Shown here: positions 57,579 to 64,000 of the stretch, in pieces
Numbering within the stretch: position 1 is the first letter of the stretch
Layout: the number at the start of each line of letters is the position of its first letter
DNA from: Pratylenchus scribneri
Lineage: Eukaryota; Nematoda; Chromadorea; Rhabditida; Pratylenchidae
Length of the DNA: 64,000 bases
Assembly (NCBI GenBank): GCA_030063045.1
Contig: JAQSEB010000037.1
Location: forward strand, 2,418,001 to 2,482,000
Direction: 5' to 3'
Notes under the pieces: model-generated
Told to the model about the DNA's origin: nothing
Seen by the model: only the letters and a program-made list of their open reading frames with translations
The model's database searches: none
Made by a program: the position numbers and the translations under genes

Positions 57579-59149
57579 AGTAAATATTGTCCATTCAATA
57601 TGGATTGATTATGATGACGGATAATTTCATTTTTATGGAAGAAATATTCTCAAATGTCGAAGATGACCTCATTCATTAGTATTAGTAAAAGTGAGTTGGA
57701 ATTTGCTTCTAGACAAAAATATTTTCCACGTTGCATTCTTTCCTATTCAATGCAGAGCTACAAAAGTACCAACATTCCCTTCTTTTCGACTTTACCTTGA
57801 TAAAGGGCAAACATTATAATTAATTTGGCTATAGCTCAATACATTTTTCCCAGGCATTTACTAAATAAAATCCCCATCCGCTGTATTTTGCCTTTTTAAT
57901 TGAAGAATAAACTAAATGAGAAATAAATATCTGTTTCATTTATTGACATTGATTCATTCTGCTTCTTTTAGCCGGTGACCAGCATCAGTCCATCATTTGT
58001 CTGGCGATTTGTCGATTGTCAGATCTAATTGAATAGGCGCCTCTCTAAGAAATTGCGCGGAGTTGTTTGGCAACTTATATGAACTCATAAATATTGAAAA
58101 ATCAAGGATCCCTTTGATTCGAAATTTGAACATTTTTTAAAAATTTTTTCGGTCAAATTATAGCTTAATCGACATGTCTTGATGAGAGAAACTTGAATCT
58201 TTATTTTTTTGCAAAAATAAAGGCGCTGCAGAATTGAGGAGATGACCTAGCAGCTAGCACCGTTTAAACTATTTCACAAGTGATAGTTCATTCGAAAGGG
58301 CTCGGCGAGTTGAATCGTCCAGAAATTGCGCCGAGTTGCTTGGCAATTTTTCCAAAGTTGCGATGTTGCAGTATGGGCATGTCCACAAATTCTGCTAATA
58401 CAAGTTTTTGACTTATAATAAATCAGAAGCCCATTTTAGATCATATAAATCTTATACCAATTTGTATATCTCACCGAGACGCATCGAATGGTATATAAAA
58501 TATCTGGTTTTAGTCCAAAATTAAAGAGTTTTAAATCAAAAACATAAAAAATGGTTTTAACGGTTTAACACTACATTTCCTTCCAAATTTTAATTAAATA
58601 TTTTAAGAATTTTTGCTCATATATGTACAATATTCCATGTCTCCATTAATGAATTAATTGTTGACAATTTATTTTTTTCTGTATGTTAAATCAACATTAT
58701 TTTTTTATTTTATTAATTGACTTGACAGTTGACATATTATTCTTTAATATATAATTTACTAAATTTAATCTATTAATATTTATAATTATTATAATGACAT
58801 TTTTTTTTCTAAAACTTGTAATAACATAAAATTTCTAACTTTAAATAATTTGTTTCTTTTTTTTTTATCTATCCCAAGTTTATTAATTATTTAAATTGAT
58901 CAAATTTTTAGCCAGCAACTATTTCTTTTCTACTTTTTATAGAAAAAAAATAGGCAAATGAATTCTGATCAAAAAATTATTTTTTTAAATTTTCTAAGCG
59001 ATCTTTTTGATTCCTTCTACAAATTTTCCCTTTCTATATTAATCATCAAATAATTTATTTGACTGTCACCCTATGCTTCTTGCTCGGCCACAATATTCAT
59101 AATTTCGATTTTAATTCTTTATTCTTTTGGAAATAGAAAAGATATATTT
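57579..59149. other. Intergenic, mostly nothing recognised
   Basis: Upstream of the F-box gene. A direct repeat, AAATTGCGC(G/C)GAGTTG(T/C)TTGGCAA, occurs near 58049 and 58321. Near 58471 ACGCATCGAATG resembles the inner arm of the foldback at 50551-50983. No exon is supported. Confidence 0.45.
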
Positions 59150-59397
59150 GAAAGGACAAGAATATAGATTTGATGAGGAGGGAAAAACTTTTGGATTTTT
59201 AATAAAAATCACAAAATAAAAACCTCCATGGAAAAAAAGAGATAAATTCAATCAGTGAGAAGAAGATTATTTGAAAAATGAAAATATTAATATTGAAAGG
59301 GGATATTCGTAATCATTTTCATAATTTGATTAAAATAGTTCCGCGGTTGCCAATGCCAATGCCAAAATCACAAATCGCACACAATTTGTTTCAAACT

Positions 59398-62245
59398 TCA
59401 TTTAGATGTTTCAGAGGTAGAAGTAGAACCACCAGTTCTAAAGCGGGCATGTCCGTGTCGTTTATTGCCTTTATAATCATTGCCTCTGTCTTTTTCTTCC
59501 TGTCTCTTCTTCTCCCTTTCTTCTTTTCCACCATCGCAAACTCTTTCGTGATTCTCCTTCATCTTATCCTGTGAGAATGCGATAAATATTTAATTTGTTT
59601 GTTTTTTATAATTTGAAATCAATGGATTTGTAATAAAAATTTTATTATTTCCTAAAAATTTTTCTCTTTATTTAAAAATTATATTTATTTTATAAGGCAA
59701 TTCTTCACTGCACAATATCAGGGCACCTTCCTTCCCTGCTGCTGGAGGAGTATTCCAAACATTTAGTTTATTATTTATTTACCATTTTTTTTCTCTGCTA
59801 CATAGAAAATTTTTTTGAATTCTAAATTAATTTATCTTAAAATAACTTAAATTTATGTTAAATTTTTTTTTGCTTTTTTCTTATTAAAAAGATCAATTTT
59901 CAAGTATAATATATTTATTTCATCCTGTCGGCATCAGCACTGCAGAGGAAGTAATGTAAAGAGGAGGTACAGTGCTGTGCCAGCTCCGGCTCCAGCTGGC
60001 TCCAGCTCCGAGCCGGAGCTGGAGCTAAAAATTTTGGGGGTCGGAGCTGGAGCCGGAGCCAAAAATTTGAAGGGTCGGAGCTCGGAGCCGGTGCCGGAGC
60101 TAGGGATTTTTGGCCGGTTTGTGGCTCCGACCACTTTTCCTTTTTGCCTATCACTATCATCTTTTCAGTCAACATTGAAATTTGCTATTTATAAAACATT
60201 TATTCTCATATAAAAGCATTTAAACTTAAAGTTAAAATGTAAATAAAAATTTTTAGGTGTAAAAATTCGATTTTTTTTGAACCCGGAGCCGGAGCCAGAT
60301 TTTGATAAATTTTTAGTACAAGTGCTGGAGCTTAAAATAAATATGGTCGGAGCTGGAGCCGGAGCTATAAAATCCGAAAGGCACAGCACTGGAGGAGGAT
60401 GTTTGGCTTTGGCCAATCATCCTTAATTTATTCCATTCATTTCCAATCCAAACAAACACCCTCTTGCCTCGATGGTAAAATGTAAGGCCAGTCAAGGGCA
60501 CCAATCATCCTCTTCTCCAATCGAAGGGAAAAGAAGGCCACACTCAACTCGCTGCTCCTCAAATTTAGCCGACGACAGCATGAATGGAAAAGAGGACGCA
60601 AGCTGCCCTCAATTTTCCTACGCCAAACTCACCAAAAATATGCGCTCGTGCAAAATTGGCGCGAATGAGAAGGAGGAGTCCACGTACCACTATATTTCTC
60701 CACAAAAACAAAACCCACAACCTCCGCGGAGATGGTATTGTCTATGACTATTCACAAACAAAATCCCCACACGCCCACATTCCGCGGGAAAGTATAAAAG
60801 CGGAGGGAGAATTCCTCAGTCTCACGGCTCAGTCAAAAATTGAATTAAAGCGAATAAAAGCAGCAAAATGCTCGGATAAAACAACAACCAACGCAAGAGC
60901 GCACTTTGGCAGACGCATCCGGCCGAGTCCGGTGTGGGACAACATGCCGTTATGTGTGGCCTTGGCGTGTGTCAATTGCAAAGTCCTCGGCAGGAGGCCC
61001 CAATGGTGCGCAAATTTTGGAACAATGCCTACATTGCTTCTAGGCGGTGTGTGCGAGCATCCCGGGCTACGGCCCAAAGCAAAATCCAGGGTCAGGTAAG
61101 CGAACTTCATTCGGTGAAAACTGCAAAAACTTTTCCAATACCCAAGCCATTTGGCACGATGACCCGCTTCCGGGACCGAGCTCAAAGAATGACGAGAATT
61201 GGACAGATAATCCCGTTAAATCAGTTACCCACGAGGCCCGAAAGGATGACCCAGCAATGGGACCAACTCCGATTGATGAACTGATTCAACTGTCATGTGA
61301 GTCGGCTCCCGCATTGATAGTGGATCGGAATCTGATATTCTTAAAAGAAACCACAGATTTGGAAGACCAAAGGATTGCACCTGAACAATTATCTAAATTA
61401 GAAAAGGCATGTAAGGCGGCTCACGCATTGCCTAATCCGATCTCGTCAATTGAAACCCTTCGGGATGGCCTGGAAATAGGAAAGCCCTCTTACGTCCAGA
61501 ACAGATCAATATCGAGTTTTGATCAGAGGAGGAACTGCTTATACAGTCGTTAATCAAAAGAAAAGCTGTCAGCAACGAATCGATTAATATCAATAATCCA
61601 TTCAATGCCGAACCGCAATCGATCCATTCCGGTTTGAAGGCCCACATTGGGCATCATGGATTGTGTGACTCCGGCCAGCGGTGTTGCTTTCCATATGACC
61701 AGAGATGTTCTGGACTTAGTGCCCCAGCACGCCAACATTGCGCAACCGATCCATCAAAGGGCAGTGACCAAGGCCTGGTCGGATGGTATAGGACATCCGA
61801 TCAGTCAATGGAAACAATTAATACGAATGACTCGGAGCCGAAACCCGAAAGGCGAAGAGATTGGACGAATCTATATGATGGGTCACCCCGAACAAAACAC
61901 CAGAGCCGAAACTGACGTGGAAATCTCCTTCCCGTATTCGGTGGTAGATGAATGATGTTAAAACACCTAGGCTTATCGCACGGTGCACAAATAACAAACA
62001 TGCCGTTTTCCTCTCATTCCTCTGTTGGAATTGAGATGGGCAAAACACGTGTTTTTATTGTAATTCCTAATTTTATATATTTTCACCAGTGGTCGTACTA
62101 TTTGGTGCTGCGGAATATGGAGATTGACAGTGAATGTTGTATTGCATTTTGAACATGTCCATTCTTTACTTTCAATTTGTTGCGGAATGAATGTAATGGC
62201 CAAAAGGAAGACAAAAAGGAATGTTAATGAGGAGGAAAATTGCAT
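59398..62245 (-). CDS. Small secreted protein with C-x2-C...H-x3-C residues, copy 4, intact
   Basis: Exons 62245-62099 and 59568-59398 join in phase to give 105 residues. The signal peptide is nearly that of copy 3 (MQFSSSLTFLFVFLLAITFI). The mature part has C31-x2-C34, H43, H47 and H56-x3-C60, then a Lys/Glu/Arg stretch and KRHGHARFRTGGSTSTS. The mature region differs from copy 3 at most positions other than these residues, which suggests fast evolution over a fixed scaffold. The intron is 2,530 bases because of an insertion, against about 440 in copy 1; splicing across it has to be shown. Confidence 0.72.
59968..60391. mobile_element. hAT-type MITE with GGAGCCGGAGC repeats
   Basis: Ends CAGTGCTGTGCC and GGCACAGCACTG are inverted, typical of hAT. 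GAGGAGG(T/A) lies at both sides and fits an 8-bp target duplication with one mismatch and a one-base slip. The arms are filled with GGAGCTGGAGCCGGAGC repeats, the reason for the Ala/Pro-rich frames seen on the minus strand. It inserted into the larger GC-rich insertion. Confidence 0.8.
60793..60822 (+). promoter_or_regulatory. Candidate core promoter: TATA box plus initiator
   Basis: TATAAAAG at 60793 and TCAGTCT at 60816, giving the usual ~25-base spacing from TATA to the initiator A at 60818. It lies upstream of the decayed frames in the insertion. Confidence 0.5.
60934..61955 (+). pseudogene. Decayed coding region in the insertion
   Basis: A frame with APMVRKFWNNAYIASRR leads to a consensus donor (CAG|GTAAGC, 61096). 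Downstream, a long acidic frame (to 61553) contains PIDELIQLSCESAPALIVDR and LSKLEKACKAAHALPNPISS. After its stop, another frame shows EEELLIQSLIKRKAVSNESI and continues Asp/Ser/Arg-rich to about 61915, and a third frame is open 61647-61955. Frame changes and stops suggest a decayed retroelement gag or a captured gene. No family is recognised. Confidence 0.4.
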
Positions 62246-62870
62246 TTTTATCTGTTTTTAATCACACTGAAATTTTAAGTGAGAGTTGAGGAAAAAAAAT
62301 ATACTATTGTATATTTATAAAATAGAATAAGAGAAGGGAATTTTTTGCCTAATTTTGCTTGTTCCTGTGTTTTTGTTCATTTTAATCGGAATTTTCAAAA
62401 TTAAAATTTGAAATAAATTTATTTTGAAAAAATTGGGAGGCTATTTTATTATTAAGTGAGGAATTATTAAATTAAATTATATTCCATAAATGCATACCTT
62501 GGCTGATTTTTATACTCACTTTTCAATGCCCCAATCGAATAAATAAATCCGGCAAAAAATTATAAAATATTGTAGAATGATCTCTTTTTGATCAAGGTAC
62601 ATTTTTTTTTGATCAGCTATACAAAATTTAATGAACTTTGGGAATAGATGGGCAAATTTGATAAACAAAATTGAGGGAAAGCAAAATCAAAAAAAGGAAA
62701 TTTACTAGAATAAGATTATTCGAAACAGAATTATGGGGAGAATTTAGTTGATATGAAATTGTAATTGTAATGGGAATAGAGGTAAAATGGGCAAAATGGT
62801 TGAGGAGGAGTGAATCAAACGAAACTTTATTTGGTGAATTGGAATGGGTGTTTGGGACAGGTTGTTACGG

Positions 62871-63012
62871 GAATAATATTTCACTAATTTTTAAAATTTT
62901 TTTCTTTAATTTCCTCAAGTAAAAGTTTTCTACCAAAAAGGGAGCAATTCGTCAAGCTTATCCATGATAAAAATTTTTAATTTTGAAGAAATCGTATGCT
63001 TTTAAAAAGGGC
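62871..63012. other. Edge of unit 4
   Basis: Unique AT-rich text between the duplicated array and the mariner-type element; nothing coding. Confidence 0.4.
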
Positions 63013-63912
63013 TGTACAGGTTGGCCAAAAAGTTCTGTTACTCTTTTCGAATGATTATTTTAGGTCTTTAATGTAAAGTTTCTACAATTTTCATTTCAAA
63101 TTCAGATTCTCCAATCTTTTTTGCCCTTATATCAACTATGGCAGGCCTGTTAACAATTTGTTAAATTATTTTATAAATTTTTAAATAAAGATTCATTCAT
63201 TTTGAACCTGAAAATCCATTTTTTGACGAAAAATACTTTAAGGCATAACTCAAGAATGGGAAAATGAAAATTTATTTAATTTTCAGGATTAATAAATTCA
63301 CATTTTGGTTTCATAAATCGCTAACAATTTTACATCCCACCTTGAATATAAAAAAGTGGCAGAGAAAAATGTTGAAGAAATTGTGCGGCTATGGGAAACC
63401 CAAAAATTGGCCTAAAAATGCCCTTCAAAAATAGCCTTAAAATTGGATGGTCGGTCTCAAAATTTGCCTTTTTCATTAAAATAGATAGAAAAGTAATATT
63501 TAGGCAGAAAGAACATAAATGGTCAATGAAATTCAGAATTTGAAAATTTTGGATTTTCAAATCATCGATTTTTGCATTTTGGTATCAAAAAGTTCGTCTA
63601 GGCTAATTTGTTTAATTTTTAATATTTCTATTTTTTTTTATATTATTTGGCCCTGTGTTTAAGCTATTAGAAAATATAGTTAAAAGTTTTTAATTTGCAT
63701 TTTAAAATAGTAAAAAAATTAAAATGCCCTAAAAAATGAGCGGCCATTTCCATCTTGAGGAGGGCATGTACAGTATTTAAAATCAGCCTTTCGAATGAGA
63801 AGCTTTAAATTCCCAATTCTTTTAATAACGAAAAATGAAACAATTTTATTTATCCAAAAAATTTTTTATAAGGAAATTTTCGAATAACAGAACTTTTTGG
63901 CTACCCGAATCA
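63013..63912. mobile_element. Mariner-type MITE, about 900 bp
   Basis: Left end GGTTGGCCAAAAAGTTCTGT and right end with the complement ACAGAACTTTTTGGCTACCC are inverted repeats and resemble mariner ends. The interior lacks a transposase: no D,D34D-like region is visible and the 76-codon minus-strand frame (63330-63560) has no family features. Confidence 0.75.
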
Positions 63913-64000
63913 AACCCGAGTCGGGTTTCCCGAAAAACCGATCGGGAACCCGGCCCGACCGATCTCTACATTCTATCATATCAATTTTGGCGAAGAAAAA
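63905..64000. repeat. End of another foldback element at window edge
   Basis: CGAGTCGGGTTTCCCG, CCGATCGGGAACCCGG and GCCCGACCGATC repeats are typical of a GC-rich MITE end. The rest lies outside the window. Confidence 0.4.

Larger units (their letters stand above)
59956..62059. mobile_element. 2.1-kb insertion in copy 4 intron, with GTAAT direct repeats
   Basis: Compared with units 1 and 3, text stops at GTAAT (59951-59955) and resumes at GTAAT (62060-62064), which looks like a 5-bp target duplication. The insert is much more GC-rich than its flanks. It has a hAT-type MITE near its left end (59968-60391), a core promoter near 60793, a strong splice donor at 61096 and decayed coding frames to 61955. 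No terminal repeats were found, so its class is unknown; a 5-bp duplication would fit a retroelement or a solo remnant. Confidence 0.55.
59150..62870. repeat. Segmental duplication, unit 4 (diverged, interrupted)
   Basis: Homologous pieces: exon 2 region (59150-59955), exon 1 region (62060-62640) and part of the AGATTAG block (62640-62860). It is the most diverged unit, so it is probably the oldest duplicate. A 2.1-kb insertion (59956-62059) lies in the intron. Confidence 0.75.

Noticed and set aside
59915..60504. Ala/Pro/Gly-rich frames on both strands
   Set aside because: They are translations of GGAGCCGGAGC repeats inside a hAT-type MITE.
63330..63560. 76-codon frame inside the mariner-type element
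   Set aside because: It has no transposase residues and lies in an AT-rich interior; the element looks non-autonomous.

Overview
The window reads as animal, most likely nematode, nuclear DNA. It is strongly AT-rich, introns are mostly 40-70 bases with GT/AG ends, and one gene is a nematode-type astacin (signal peptide, polybasic propeptide end, catalytic domain, EGF, CUB). A plant-parasitic or other compact-intron nematode (Meloidogyne-like) fits, but that is inference. Exon models were made by hand from both strands; joins were accepted only when reading phase was kept and the protein stayed family-like.

Layout. 1-753: 3' part of a macrodomain (ADP-ribose binding/hydrolase) gene. 754-5995: no genes; GC-rich nested hairpins built around GCGAAGC, repeats with tRNA-like A and B boxes, and two palindromic MITEs. 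5996-12356 (minus): an 11-exon gene for a coiled-coil + AAA-ATPase-like + PD-(D/E)XK protein, with a hAT-type MITE in one intron. 13086-18002: a young LTR retrotransposon (identical-looking 455-bp LTRs, 5-bp target duplication) with a BEL/Pao-type Gag ORF and no recognisable pol. 18003-23700: mostly noncoding, with a 1.8-kb nest of foldback elements and a hAT transposase remnant. 24212-28733 (minus): the complete astacin gene, with foldback elements in two introns. 29182-30862 (minus): a small gene with an acidic N-terminus and a Gly/Ala-rich hydrophobic segment. 32091-35997 (minus) and 38443-41804 (plus): two divergent atlastin/GBP-like GTPase genes. The first is complete; the second has a stop in exon 1 and lacks the C-terminal membrane segment.

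42178-62870: an array of duplicated segments (two about 4.6-4.8 kb, two shorter or disrupted). Each carries a two-exon gene, or its remains, for a ~105-residue secreted protein with C-x2-C ... H-x3-C residues, a Lys/Glu-rich stretch and a conserved HGHAR tail. Two copies look intact and two are broken. The array also holds an 88-bp satellite, 15-16-bp GC-rich repeats and several insertions, including a GC-richer 2.1-kb insertion inside an intron. 55593-57578 (minus): an F-box protein with helical repeats; its last intron consists entirely of thirteen 32-bp minisatellite units. 63013-63912: a mariner-type MITE.

No operon is evident. The points most worth checking are the secreted-protein array, the pol-less LTR element with a possible -1 frameshift site, the AAA/nuclease fusion, and the covarying GCGAAGC hairpins.
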